A stretch of 64,000 bases of DNA from Branchiostoma lanceolatum. Lineage: Eukaryota > Chordata > Leptocardii > Amphioxiformes > Branchiostomatidae. How positions within the stretch are numbered: the first letter of the stretch is position 1; each line of letters begins with the position of its first letter. The DNA is taken from assembly GCF_035083965.1 (NCBI RefSeq), contig NC_089738.1:12922734-12986733 (forward strand), written 5' to 3'. Made by a program: the position numbers and the translations under genes. A model generated the notes under the pieces. It was not told the origin of the DNA, searched no databases, and saw only the letters and a list, made by a program, of their open reading frames with translations. Below are positions 1 through 12,075 of the stretch, piece after piece.

Positions 1-148
1 CTTTGCTTCTGAGGTGATGACGAATATAACAAGCATATTTCAACCTGCACCCCCTCTGGTTGTTTGTAGATGACATCCAATTGTCTTCTTCTCGCAAAGA
101 CAGTCCTGTTTAGTCTTCTGATCTTTTTCAGTGTAAATGTCATCCCCC

Positions 149-1060
149 TTAACCCTATCTAGACCGGGCTTTTTTGAGACTTGGCTCATTCGCCCCCCCC
201 CCTCATAACTTCCAAACGGTATGTTGTATCATTACCAAATTTGCAGGGAGTGATGTACACGTAAAGATTTATAATTTTTGTCATTTTTGTGACGTTATGA
301 CGTAATATGACGTAATTATGACGTCATCGATGTGATTTTATTGGCTAAATAGGGAATTCCCATAATATCTAAAGGTATTAGACAAAATAGTGCGAATTAT
401 TAATTTCAAGGTACGCCAAGACATTTGACTTCAGTGGTGACTACGTTGACGTAAAATTGACGTCGACGAATGACGTCATGTGTTGTTAGCGACCCCCTGG
501 GATCCGCCATCTTGAATCGGCCATTTTGAAATTTTCGAAAATACATTTTTTCCACTTATGACCCCAAATAACAATCAAAATAGACTAAAAACATTAATCT
601 GAATGTTTCTGGTTAAGAAAATGCCAGGTTGTGACGAATGTGAAGGTGAAAAAGCCTGTTTATACCGAAAGTAATATTCTTGTCCGCCATCTTGGATTTT
701 GAGCGATGACGTCATCAAATTAGCAATATTTATGAATATTAAATTATGACAACTACATTAAATCACATATGATGTTAGACATGTAGGAAACTTGTGTGTT
801 TGAGCAACAAAACAGTGGAAACACCTATTTTTAAATCGAAATTAGCTAGTGAAATTTGCATAAAATGCCTCTTCAGAAACCCGTTGCCATGGCAACACGA
901 AAAATGATAAACTTATACTTTTATCATAATATTGTTGCCAACTAAATTTTGGGAAAAGTCACCAAGTTTGGTTGTCCTACCATACGTCGTTTGGCAGTTA
1001 TGCGATGTCAAAGTTGGCGCGGGCACTTTTAGCCCCCCCCCCCGGTCTAGATAGGGTTAA
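149..1060. mobile_element. piggyBac-like non-autonomous element (MITE)
   Basis: The left end reads TTAA then CCCTATCTAGACCGGG; the right end is the reverse complement followed by TTAA. That gives 16-bp terminal inverted repeats flanked by TTAA. TTAA target duplication and ends starting with CCC are the hallmarks of the piggyBac superfamily (established knowledge). The 0.9-kb interior is AT-rich, has no transposase-like reading frame, and carries several TGACGTCA/TGACGTAA-type words (about 288-325, 440-480, 705-715). It lies in an intron of, or just upstream of, the partial ABCG gene. The family assignment is inferred from ends and TTAA alone. Confidence 0.75.
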
Positions 1061-1294
1061 AGAATCTTCGTGCGATAATTCTGATAGCAAAATCTGTATT
1101 ATTTTTTTCGGCGTCCATGGTCACCATCATGGATTATGTCGCCATACATGCAGGCGCCATTTTTTTCCGGTTGGTTTTGACGTCAGTTCCGGTTTAATTT
1201 TGACGTCATATCTGCGCTGTATTACTTCCGGTAGGGTGATCTTTTAAGATTTCCTCATACTGAGTGGTGTACGATGGTTAATTATACGTTTCAG

Positions 1295-4200
1295 CTGCTG
1301 ACCAACCCCTCATTGATGTTTTGTGACGAGCCGACGTCTGGGCTGGACTCATCCATGACTCACAACGTCGTAGCGTCACTCAAACAGCTGGCGGCAAAGG
1401 GCAGGACTGTTGTCTGCACCATCCACCAACCACCGTCCGAGGTCTTCGCCATGTTCGATCAGTAAGTTTGGTTGTTCGTTTGTTTATTCATTTGCACAAC
1501 ACGAAAATACATAATACATATTGATAAACGATGGATAAAAACAGGTGCAGGAGGAGGGAAAAGTAAGTAGCTTATACTAGGCCTTCCTCCTCTATACTAT
1601 TTAAAATAGATTATGATCGATAGATAATATAGCAAAATAGCACATAGAATATGATAAGGATAGATCAAAGTTACATTATCATATTGCCAGGCTGTGTCAG
1701 TGTATGGACAAATCACAAGCCTACCTTCCTATTAGTTCCAAAGCAATAATAGGTTTAGGTTATAGGTTTGAGTTAATGATAAGCGTTTGCTAACTTGGTG
1801 GTCTACTGACCAGGCGTAATGTCATAACCCCGAAAGAAATACACGGAATTGATGTTTTTGGCATTCTAATGATTTCGTTGAATTGCACAACGCATGCAGG
1901 ATTTTGCTACTTGCCGAGGGCCGTGTTGCTTATATGGGACCTTCGCAAAACGCCGTGGCCTTCTTCCACAGGTACCGTTATAATCTGTTTCAAGTTTGTT
2001 GGCGTAAAAATGAATTATGAATTACAATCAGCCATAAGTGTGCATAGGAAGAGTAGTAAGTATAGGATGTATGGTATATGATGAGAAATTCTTTTGATTT
2101 CTTCCGTGCTTTCAAGCATATAAAACATTATCTTAGAACGTTTGTATGAGTTACGATCGCCCATATATATTACAGACGATGAGCACTGCTTCTATAGTAA
2201 CTCTTTTTAAACGTTGCTTTCCCTCACTTGTACAGAGAAATATAGCATGTAACTGATTCGTGTTTTTCTTCTTCAATTTTTAAGTGCTGGATACGACTGT
2301 CCAAAGAACTTTAACCCGGCTGACTTCTACATCTACACGCTGGCCATACAGCCCGGGTATGAAGAAGAGTGCAAGGCCAAAGTTAAGGTACAGTCCGACA
2401 CACTAAGTATTAACAAGTATTTCTGCCGCCGACAAAATGATGGTCATAGCATATCCAGAACATAAGATATCAAAACTGAAGGTTCTCCCCAAGTACCTTA
2501 GAAAGTCGCTAGGGTGCATAAGATCGAACTTGTCCTTTGCTTTACCGACACCTACCTATATGTCCAATATCTTACAGATCCATCCACAATTTCTCGTGTA
2601 ATGATTAAGAATGTCTCATGATAACCTTGTATAAATCATAAAAAACACATGGAAATGTCATTAAATGCAAACAAATATTCCGTGTGCTGCTTACTTTTAC
2701 TTGCCAGGCTTTCAGATAGAGATCAATCCTTAGTTGATTATTCAGGCCGTAACGGACGGGAAATATGAATGTATAATTGTTCAAAAACTCTGTCCCTTCC
2801 ACTAGGATATCTGTGACCGGTACCAGCAATCTGATCATTGCACTGCCATCAACAACCAGCTGCACCATGCAGATGGGCACATGGGGCTCGGGGTAAACGC
2901 TTGTTTTTTAAAATCATTTTTCACATAACCAGTATTGCCACTAGTTTCATGATCTAATGTAATTGTTACTAATTCACTTTGTACATGCTTTGTACTTTGT
3001 TGCCTGTGAAATTCATTTTATTTTCCTTATCTACCATTCGTTTAGATATATCCTGTGCATTTGGGCTCCCTTGTTAATCAGAGTACTAGTAGTTTGATTG
3101 AATGGACGACCCCATTCCAATCAAAGTGCCATATTGAAAGGTGTTCTCGCGAGAACACAACTCGGCGAGAGCGCGCGTGAACCTGCACGAAAACGAGGTC
3201 GCCTCTGATAATGATTGACAAGATCCATAGAGAGATGTACGTTAATATCAGTCAAGTTATTGTAATTTTTTGTGGACGATACTATAAATATGAAAAACTT
3301 GAGGGGCTAGCTACATACAGAGATTATAAGATCGATATTGGCGATTCATCTTATCATATTTAATCCTGATCTCATCAGCTATTGGAGAATCGCTCCGGAG
3401 GATCACCGTGAGTATCAGATGTTTTCGTTTTCATATTTCTAAAGTTTCAACAATTTCATGTATCTTTTCAAACAGAACATTGTTTCAAGTACAAGTGTCA
3501 TTTTGAAATGTGTTCCCGAGAGCACAGTGCGGCGAGAACGCACGTTAGCTTGTACGAAAACGAGGTCGGCGGTGATACATTTTTGTATGCAATCTCCAGT
3601 ATTCCATTGTGGACGTTTCATACTCCTTACACATTGCAAAGGTTGGAGATCAGCAATGCCAATTGGATCCGACGTCATTAGCTATGAATATATGACCTTA
3701 AACAGCAATATCACATTAAAGACCTGATGGACCTGATGTTGGATTACGCTTTTGACTTAATAATTATCTCCATGAAAAATGGAGATATTGTTTTGGGTGT
3801 GTCTGTGTGTCTGTTTGTTTGTTTGTCTGTTTGTCTGTTTGTCTGTTTGTGTTTCCGGACTACTGTAGTCAGCATAACTCAAGAACCTCTTGATGGATTG
3901 CGATGATATTTGGTATGTGGGCAGGTGTTGTGAAGCCGAAATTCAAGGTCGATTTTTGGCCCCCTGGTATGTGACCTTGGTACTGCAGCAGAAATTCCAT
4001 TTTTGTATCTCTTGACTTGGACGTGCTATGGTATTAATTTTTTGGTGGCAGATAGCTTGTGGTGTAATGAAGACGTGGTGTTGGTTTGGGCCCCCTAGCA
4101 GCTTGTTTTGGTTCTGTACTGTATAGATACTTCAGTCAATGGGGTTTTCTCTATTTAACCTCCTTGATATAAGTAATATAGATTATCCTTGTTATGACTT

Positions 4201-7200
4201 CAATGATATAATGTTCGTATACATGTTCAATTTTGTCAAGTAACTTACTATTTATTTTCTGACGATTTACACGTTGTATCATATGTACTTGGGAAGCATC
4301 TAATGAAGTTGTGTGGGGTGCCTAGCTGGAATAGATAGATACATAAATGACAACGACTAACAGATTAGTATTTGATATGCTAAATAGCAGTTACTCAAGC
4401 GACTGGGTGTGATATTTCCAAAACCATATCCACTTGAGTAACTGTTATTCGGCGTATCGTATTACCTGGATGTCTAACCTTCATCGACATATTAGTATTT
4501 GGTCAAACGTTACAGATACAAAGCATCATGGTGGCAGCAGTTTGTAGCGTTGATGTGGCGATGCAGCGTGAATGCCATACGCCAACCCAAGATCTTCACT
4601 GCAAGATTAGTACAAGCACTTGTAAGTATTTCATACATTTCTTTTACATTTATCGTATACACTTCTACACAAAGTCATTTGATAATGGCAATTTTGTGTG
4701 CTGATAATGATAATGATGATACCATTTATTACGTTCATGTACAATTGGGCTATAAAGAGCAGGCATACAAAGTCAAAGGGAAAAAGTGAAAGTAAAGTGA
4801 TAGGACTTATCTGAAACATTTGGACAATATCTATCTAAAACATTGCTTCTAAAACCACTCCTAACTGCATAGGTCGGCTTGTTGTCATCTCTTTGTTGAT
4901 GTTGATTATATGCCCTGTTTAGAATAGAATGGTCAAAACGTATTAGAATAAAACATTTTTTATTCCTTCAGAACCTTGTAGTGCATGATGGTACACAGGG
5001 CAGCAAGGTTCCTGGCTGTTTCAGTAGTAGGGTACAGTTCTACAGAGAGGGGTTGCTAGCCCTTCCTCTTTGATGTGCTCGAGGTACATCCTCGAACACG
5101 GAACACCCATTTTACACCCCTTCCGAAAAAATCAGTGCAGCCCCAAACGAATTGCCCTTCCCAGGATTGAACCGGGGTCTCCCAGTTAGCAACTACTAGT
5201 AATTAGAACCAGGATCTCAACAGTCTGAGGCTGTTACCATTTGAGCTACAGGGACATCCCTGAACTCTTCATTACTAGTCATACGTCTTAAGTGAGGAGA
5301 CTTTCCTGCATTTTTGAATATCCACACACTTGAAAGCTACACTAACAACCTACCGATCTTTCAGGTCATTTCTTTGTTGGTAGGCCTGGTATACCTGCAG
5401 ACGGCTTACGACCAAAAAGGCATCCAAGACTTCAACGGCGTCCTTTTCGTCATGATCATACAAAACGCCATGCCCGCCATAAACGCAGTTGTGCAGGTGA
5501 GACTCTCCGTGAGAACAATTCTGACTAACTAGCAGTTCATCTCAGTTGGTAATTACATTAAATGCATGTCTGAACAAATGCATGCTTTAGATGCTGGATT
5601 GTCCTCTGTCGCTTGGATATTATTCCAAGCATTTCATTAGAAGGATCATTATTGTGTAAGATATAAGAATTGCGCTTTGACCAAAGATATAACTTCATCC
5701 GATCTGTATATTTCTGAACGTTTATGCCAGACGTTTCCGCTTGAGTTGGACATCTTCAAGCGAGAACATAGGAACGGGATGTACCGGACAGATGTCTACT
5801 TCATCTGCAAAGTTCTAGCTGAGGTGAGGTTTAAGTAGAGGGCAAGGCATACCGCTTGTTAATGGCAAGCAATGACCCTGGCGTGCGTACTGGTCTGCGA
5901 TCCATCCTCCCCACTGAATTAGCGCTGGCCAACCATTAGCCAATCAGATGACTCCCCTCCTTTTTCTAAGGGAAAGTTACCGACCAATCACGTCGCCGCC
6001 TACATTCAAGAGGCAGTGTGATTGGCTGGTAACTTTCCCTCCAACAACAAGAGGATGAGAGTTTAATAGACCAATACCATAGCCCCAAAACGTCGAAATA
6101 CAAAATAAAAACATAAAAATACAAAGATTTAACGGACATGCAGGCACTCTCTCATTGGTCGAACCGCTAATCGTGATGGACAGTAAGGATCGGCCTATTG
6201 GCCGACGGCTGACCAGTTCTAATGCAGCGAGAAGTACGGGTCGTAAGCTGAATCGATACTAAACGTTATAACTTGCTTTAAAATACATGTTTGTTGCTTG
6301 TTGTACAATTTCGTGAGTACCTTTTTATAAAGCATCCAAAATCATATTGCATGACAATTACATGATTATTAAGTACACATTCGCATGTGCAAAACATAAG
6401 TACACAGTGCAGACGGGGGAACAGGTCAACTACTGAATACATTTGTTATACGTTTTGACACTCAGTAGGTTTCATATCTTTAATCACTAAGTGTGCCGGT
6501 AAATTTCAAATCATGTATCCCCTCCCTCTACTGCCTCCCTCAGATGCCAATCTCCATCATCCTCCCGCTGATTTATACGTCTGTTGTCTACTGGATGGTG
6601 GGTAAGTGAAACGAGCTTCGTAAGCATTAGGTTGGATACTTGGATACTTTCTGACCTGCATTAGCTATGTAGTTGTGAGTATGTAGCTACTCTTCATGGA
6701 GTACATGTACAAATCAAACAAACACACATCTGACAGACTACATGAAATTGCTCTAGTTATTTACATACTGCATTAAAATTGACTAACTTGTACACATGTG
6801 CCTTTTCATCTCCTGCCTAAACTTGCTATTTGACTCGTTTGTATCCAATTTGGCAAGCTGTTTCACATAGATATGGATCTGTATATGAACGTCTTTTTAT
6901 GGCAATAGTCTGTATGTATTCTTGCTGGCATGGCGTGTCTTGTAGTATACCGATTTGATTATATGGATGACCTCCTTTGAGTTGACTGTATGTCATGTAT
7001 ATGCAAATTGCAGCCTTTTTTACATTATCTATAAGATAAGATAAAACAAGAAATTAAAAAATATGTACATGTATTTCCCAGATTACATTAACGATCATCT
7101 ATAATGTTACATGCCCCTCCCCCCCCTTTCCACTATTACTTTTATGTTATCTTTGTTCTCTGACTTGCAGGACTGTATCCCGGGTGGAAACAGTACCTGA

Positions 7201-9655
7201 TCGCTGTCGGTGTTACGGTTCTCGCTGCAAACGTCTCTACCGCCTTCGGTAAATGGATCACTGCTGTACCACACGTATCCATGTTTCTCTAATCCTTTTG
7301 AAGAAAAATAGCTGGCATTCTAAGACACTATCATTATCTCCATCTCCATGACCTACAGAACTTGAGGTACTAGTATAGTTTTTACTCTGTGCGCTCATGT
7401 ACGTTTCTGGGGGAATATCTCAAGAACCACTGGATGGACTGCGATGGTATTTGGTAGGTGTTGTGAACCCGACGGTCAAGGTCGATTTTTGGCCTCCTGG
7501 TGGGTGACCTTGGAACTGCAGTAGGGATTCCTGGTTTTGTATCTTTGGTCCTGGACGTTCGCATGTGCAATATGAAGCATTGTGGGTAATATGTAAAGTT
7601 ATTTACCAACCTGATGAAACCACTCATACGTACGATGTCTGTTTTCAGGTTACGTCATTTCCGCTTCAACGTCCAGTCTACAGACGGCTGTAACTCTGGC
7701 AAACCTCCCGCTCGTCCCTCTCATTCTGTTCGGTGGTTTCTTCATAAACACGAAGTAAGCCGCAACAGTAGGCCAGTTCACATTGCCAAGTGTACATGTA
7801 CATTGTGATGAAAGGTCAAAGTTCAAGGTTTCGAGATTAGACCACAATTCATCACGACTGTACATGCGCACTTTGAACTGGCGTATACCATTGTGGTGCC
7901 TTTTATCTTATACTTAGGTCCCATTGACACGTCAATATTTCTGCCGTCTATGTTGCTATGAACACAGTGTAGTTTCGGACAATGGAGTTCTTAGGAGCAC
8001 AGCCAAAAGGATTTACCGGCCAACGGTTCGGCAGTTCTTCTGCTACCTTCCCCAGTCATGGCAACACTGACTTGTTCGGCTTTCCACCGCTAGGTGAAGC
8101 TGCAGTCACGCTGAAAAGTCTGGACATGCTAGGCAGTCTGCGTGCCTGCCTACCTGCTGTCCTGGCCAAAAACACTTTTTTATATAGAAGAAAGTTTATT
8201 GATTCGTTCAGTCATTCATCACTAAAATACATGGCAGCGTCCTCAGCAGAGGATGCTGAATTGCGTACTTAAGGCGTACATGTGTATTACATTTAACAAA
8301 ATCTAACTTAAATTTAAACAGCTAGTACTATTCAAAATCTAAATCAAGACTAATATTATCCCAGCAAAGCAACTAGTACTGTACAAGATGAAATAGGGGT
8401 ACTGTAAACAAGAAAAAGAAAACGTATTGTACGAGGAATTAGAAACCAAATACAAATTTTTGACGTTGATTAACTTGAGGTCACAACCCTCTGCATACAG
8501 GTCCGTTCCCGTGTATTTCATCTGGCTGGAATACATCTCGTGGTTCAAGTACGGGAACGAAGTGATGGCAGTTAACCAGTGGCGCGATGTCACAAACATC
8601 AGTAAGTTTGCACATTGTTGTTACCTCCGTGAAAACGGAGGTATTGTAATCAGTTGGTGTGTTTGTCTGTTTGTCTTGACGAGTCCGCAGTTATGAGGAT
8701 ATTTAAGATTGATTAAGACTACCAGGATGTAAGATGGAAATGGTGTAATAGGATACTTGGAGAATTGGAAGTCTGGTTTGGCTCTGGTTGTTGTAGACAA
8801 ACAGGAAGTGATTACGTACGTGCGAGTGGTGCAACGTGGATGATTCGTCATGTTAAGTGATTTATGTTTTGAAGCCCGGGAAACATTAGAGACTCCTCTT
8901 AGATTTACATACAATACGCAACAGAGTTAATTAAGTATTTACCAAGCAAGGATAACGATATCTAAAACAAGTCAACATTGTCCATTGTTCTTTCTCAGCA
9001 TGCTCTCCCTCTGATGGTGCTTGCGCTGGAACCGGTATGGACGTCCTCCGAAGTCTGAACTACAGTGAGGTAGGTTTAGTTAAACGTTTTGTTTGTTTGT
9101 GGTTACGGTCTCCTTCGATCGTACAGATCTTTACAGTGCCACATAAGGCAGCGTGTTTCCTTGCTGTGTCATTTACAGGGTATTTTCTACAGGGAGGGGT
9201 TGCTAGCCCTTCCTCTTTAACGTTCTTGAGGCACCTCCATGAACAGGGGACCTCCTTTTACGCCCCTTCCGAAAGACGATTGTAGCCCCAGCCGAAATGT
9301 TCTTCCTAGGATTGAATCGGGGGCAGTTAGCAAATAATTGGAGCCAGGAGCTCAACGTACTGTGAGGTTACTACAAGTTGAGCTATAGGGATATTCCGGT
9401 GGTTACCGTTTATCTGAGTATGTATCTGACTGGCCATGTTACCGTAAGTACCCTAATATGAACAATACGTTAGATTATAGCTGCACCAAAAATTGTCGTG
9501 CATATATCAACTGTATTTGTAACAACATCTAACTGTTGACTTTATTCTAGGACAACGTCATATTTGACATCGGTGCGATGGTGGGACTGATGATGGGGTT
9601 CCTTCTCCTGGCTTTCGTCTTGCTCCTCATCCGGTCGTACAAGTCCAAGTCGTAA
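1295..9655 (+). CDS. White-type ABCG half-transporter, 3' part (5' end outside window)
   Basis: Fourteen exons join in phase: 1295-1461, 1900-1971, 2285-2387, 2806-2892, 3379-3407, 4516-4621, 5365-5496, 5731-5823, 6544-6601, 7171-7248, 7649-7754, 8501-8601, 8999-9069, 9551-9655 (435 residues plus stop). The first exon carries the ABC Walker B and D-loop ([13 protein letters not shown]) and the H-loop (CTIHQP). Next come the ABCG motif [12 protein letters not shown] and the linker [12 protein letters not shown], then a membrane domain with about six hydrophobic segments: [33 protein letters not shown], the FGGFF re-entry motif, [20 protein letters not shown], a Cys-containing last loop ([10 protein letters not shown]) and a final helix ending RSYKSKS. 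NBD-before-TMD order and these motifs match the Drosophila White/ABCG family better than ABCG2; such proteins dimerise and export lipids or pigment precursors. Walker A and the signature motif must lie upstream. Introns contain SINEs and MITEs. The exact subfamily is not decidable. Confidence 0.93.
3379..3407 (+). other. 29-nt micro-exon of the ABCG gene
   Basis: Neighbouring exons 2806-2892 (ends in phase 0) and 4516-4621 (begins with one base of a split codon) do not fit each other. This 29-nt segment has an upstream CTCATCAG acceptor and a GTGAGT donor and repairs the phase exactly. It adds [10 protein letters not shown] in the linker before the first membrane helix. cDNA would settle it. 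Confidence 0.6.
3757..4115 (+). repeat. Dispersed repeat with 5' hairpin and TG/TTTG-rich tract
   Basis: It starts with a short palindrome (ATCTCCATGAAAAATGGAGAT), then a TGTCTGTTTG tract, then a body (CTCAAGAACCTCTTGATGG... TGACCTTGGTACTGCAGCAG) that recurs in the same orientation at about 7415-7560. Heads of the same design occur at 8620-8675, 13372-13480 and 34460-34490. The tail GGCCCCCTAGCAGCTTGTT recurs at 63417-63437. It is intronic in the ABCG gene. Class unknown; non-autonomous. Confidence 0.6.
4990..5258 (-). mobile_element. tRNA-derived SINE, family A, copy 1
   Basis: Read on the minus strand it has an RNA polymerase III A box (GTAGCTCAAATGG, 5250-5238) and a B box (GGTTCAATCC, 5173-5164), then a non-tRNA body and tail. 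The body and tail recur at about 9140-9390, and the tail alone at about 14480-14540. It lies antisense in an ABCG intron. Too diverged to be a functional tRNA. Confidence 0.7.
5947..6055. repeat. Palindromic MITE-like foldback
   Basis: The arms GGGAAAGTTACCGACCAATCAC and GTGATTGGCTGGTAACTTTCCC flank a loop of about 27 bases, preceded by GCCAATCAGATGACTCCCCT. A related copy lies at about 55815-55905 beside the rhomboid gene (AGCCAATCAGATACTCCCCT ... GGGAAAGGTACCAGCCAATCA). Confidence 0.55.
6140..6192 (+). repeat. Dispersed repeat containing CTCATTGGTCGAACCGCTAA
   Basis: The segment 'CTCTCATTGGTC.AAC.GCTAAT.GTGATGGACAGT' occurs here, at about 54350-54425 (+), and inverted at about 58925-58990 and 59550-59625, where the block is partly doubled. 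All copies are intronic or flanking. Class not recognised. Confidence 0.5.
7330..7580 (+). repeat. Second copy of the 3757-4115 repeat family (diverged)
   Basis: It shares with 3890-4020 the segments for 'ctcaagaacc.ctggatgg..tgcgatg.tatttggtaggtgttgtga', 'aaggtcgatttttggcc' and 'tgaccttggaactgcag'. It lies between ABCG exons 7171-7248 and 7649-7754. Confidence 0.55.
9140..9390 (-). mobile_element. tRNA-derived SINE, family A, copy 2
   Basis: Same body as 4990-5258 (CAGGGAGGGGTTGCTAGCCC, CGCCCCTTCCGAAA). The minus strand has a degenerate B box (GATTCAATCC, 9318-9309) and an A box (ATAGCTCAACTTG, about 9386-9374). It lies in the last intron of the ABCG gene. Confidence 0.65.
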
Positions 9656-10400
9656 AGTCATACCAAGTTGTGTTACTGTTAACGGTAGTGTTGCCTTGTC
9701 GCCAGTTAAGTCAAGTACAGGAATTGACATTAAATTTTACTCACTAATGTTACAATGATAACAAATTTAAGGCCTTAAGGAGGTTAGGCTAGTTTTGACA
9801 TAGTACTAGTGCTATTTTATTTAACTTGATAGTCATGTGTATTTCTGAGATTCGGTGACAGTCGAAGAACCGTTCGATACAAGCGTCTTACCAAATTTCT
9901 CGCGAGCCAGTTTGTGGTTTCCCTGGTTGTTGTAAAGCAACAGCACATCATTGCGATCTAGTCACAAACTACAGCATTTACACATTGGCTAATGTTGATG
10001 CAATACTTTGCCACGGAATGCTCTAGACATGATATTATACGTAATAAGTTATTCACATTTCTTTGCTTACGTACAACAGATTTCAAGAGACTTGAATGCT
10101 ACACGCAGATCTGAATATATATCTAAATGTGACATCTCTCACAATGCAAAAATAGATAAATACATAAAGGTGGTTTTATTGTCAGAAAAGGTATACTGAA
10201 ACCACACGATCAGCTCCGCCGGATTGTAAAAGGATATTGTATTTTAACTTATGTTAACATTTACAGTTTAGTAAGTAGAATTTGAATAGAGTTTTCCTGT
10301 ATTTCTATTTTGTAGTTAGTGGTTGACTGCACGAAAATTATATAATTACTGGAAGTTCTGTTTGAGAAAATAAAACTTTCCCTCTCTAGTCATCTAATCT
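9656..10400 (+). other. ABCG 3' untranslated region and flank
   Basis: AT-rich sequence with no convincing reading frame follows the stop codon at 9653-9655. A canonical AATAAA at 10369-10374 would give a 3' UTR of about 0.7 kb. Confidence 0.45.
10369..10374 (+). terminator. Candidate poly(A) signal, ABCG gene
   Basis: AATAAA about 715 nt downstream of the ABCG stop, followed by a pyrimidine/T-rich stretch. It is the first canonical hexamer on this strand after the stop that I noticed. Confidence 0.4.
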
Positions 10401-10783
10401 TTTATTTACCTTTTTAATCTAATATCTACCTTACGTTCCATGTTTGTAAACATATATCAAGAACATGCTTGTATCTCACAATGGAAAGAGACCTTTCCAG
10501 ATAAACGTCGCGTCCCTAATCCGTTTTGCCCGATACTTTTACCCACAAGTGTCTTTTATAGGATCAGCTGTTCTTCAAGGAGCGACAAGAAATGTAGAAA
10601 CAGCGACCGCCATGACGCGGTCGCCATGGAAACCAGGTTGGGGCGACGCCCCGCCATGAGAAATACAAACATTTTTGCTCGCGGCTTGGCTTGGCTTTGT
10701 GACTTCACTTTTCACAGTCGTACCGTCCACTTGGCGGGGGTGAAGTGGAATCGAAAGTGTAGAGGGTGGGGGCGAGGTTATTC

Positions 10784-11007
10784 GCCAAGCAGATGTAAGG
10801 ATCAGGCTCATTCTCAGTATTTTACGCCTATTTACATCGTTGAAAAGATACAATATTAGAAAAGAGTACTACATGTTGCAAGAACGGGCATTAATCTAAC
10901 CTTCTGTTGTAGTAACCAATTGGGAATTGGATGCCAAACGGCTGCTTCAGAGTGCTAAAGGTGAAACACAGAGAATGAGCAGGATCCTTACATCTGCCTG
11001 GAGATTA
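10784..11007. mobile_element. MITE-like element, 'CCAAGCAGATGTAAGGATC' family
   Basis: The left end GCCAAGCAGATGTAAGGATC is followed by AGGCTCATTCTCAGT. The right end is its reverse complement, AGAATGAGCAGGATCCTTAC then ATCTGCCTGGAGATTA. Related copies lie at 36022-36372 and, as single ends, at about 31619, 36964 and 63018. No coding capacity. Confidence 0.65.
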
Positions 11008-11959
11008 GAGTTGGCTCAGGTGTTTTTTTTTCCTTAACGGGCATTGTGCAGGTCAGTATGCGTCATTTAGACCCCTTTCCACTAGATGGAGACCGTTGAG
11101 CAACCACAATTACTAGTACATTTGTATGACCTATGCCTTCATAGCTTATGACCTATGACTTCATAACTTGATTATGATCCATGATGTGAACGTGTAATTT
11201 CAAAGACAATAAGAAATTTGCAAAATACACTTCTTTATAATGAAATTCGTTTGATCTACTAACGATTTTTTTTTATTGCTCACTTGCCTCACAACGTTCG
11301 CCGCTTCAGTATCAAGGGGCCTTACGTCTTAAGATGGGTACGTGGGCCTGTTGTCTTAAAGACAGCAATTTTCTCAGAGCACTTCCACCTCGATGTATCA
11401 AGTCTACTTGCCATTTTCCCATCCTTTCTTACTTCCACACGACTCTATTGTCATTCAATACAAAATGAATCTACGCTTTATTCATTTATAATCATTGTCA
11501 CAAAAACTTACTCTTTTGTACCCTTCCTCTCCGAGGTCTGTCTGTAGTAACTTGGGCCGTAAGCCCCAATGTTCTTGTTTAATCTTATCCTGAAGCATAA
11601 AGACAACCAGGTAGATAATCCTCTAGCAGGTGGCTGGTGGGAAATCGCATTGTGTCTCCTTTTGTATACCTTAAAGATTTACAGAAAAAAAACGCAGAGA
11701 AAACTTGAAGAAGACAACCCTGGCGATTTCTCCTTCCAGCTCATGGTTACTTAAAGATTACGTTGGCTATGTTTCTTGAAGGAGCCGGCCTTGCAAACCG
11801 ACACCAAAAGAACAGCGAGGAGGTGCGTTCACAAGTTGTACGGTCACGGTACGCATGCTGCAAATTGGATCTGTGTAAATCTTGTGTTCCGCGCCGCGAC
11901 GCATCCATGGCGGCGGGCGGTCGGGCGTGCTGGAGTGTGTATGGTGGTCTATTGACCCT

Positions 11960-12075
11960 ACCACCTCTCCAGCCGGATTCGAACCCGTGTCGACCAATCC
12001 AGGCGTATTCCCCGCCAAGAGAACAAGAGACCGTGGGCGATGTATATCGTCGCCAACTGAGCAAATTGGCGGGCT
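11960..12075 (-). mobile_element. tRNA-like SINE head (possible)
   Basis: The minus strand shows TTTGCTCAGTTGGCG (A-box-like, about 12065-12051) and GGGTTCGAATCC (a perfect B box, about 11986-11975). The boxes are roughly 70 nt apart, longer than in most tRNAs, and no cloverleaf was apparent. I therefore call a Pol III-derived repeat, not a tRNA gene. Confidence 0.4.

Noticed and set aside
5160..5255. tRNA gene on the minus strand
   Set aside because: A and B boxes are present, but there is no matching acceptor stem and the same sequence recurs as a dispersed SINE.
10440..10859. 139-codon plus-strand frame
   Set aside because: No domain or splice evidence, and its 3' part runs into the MITE at 10784.
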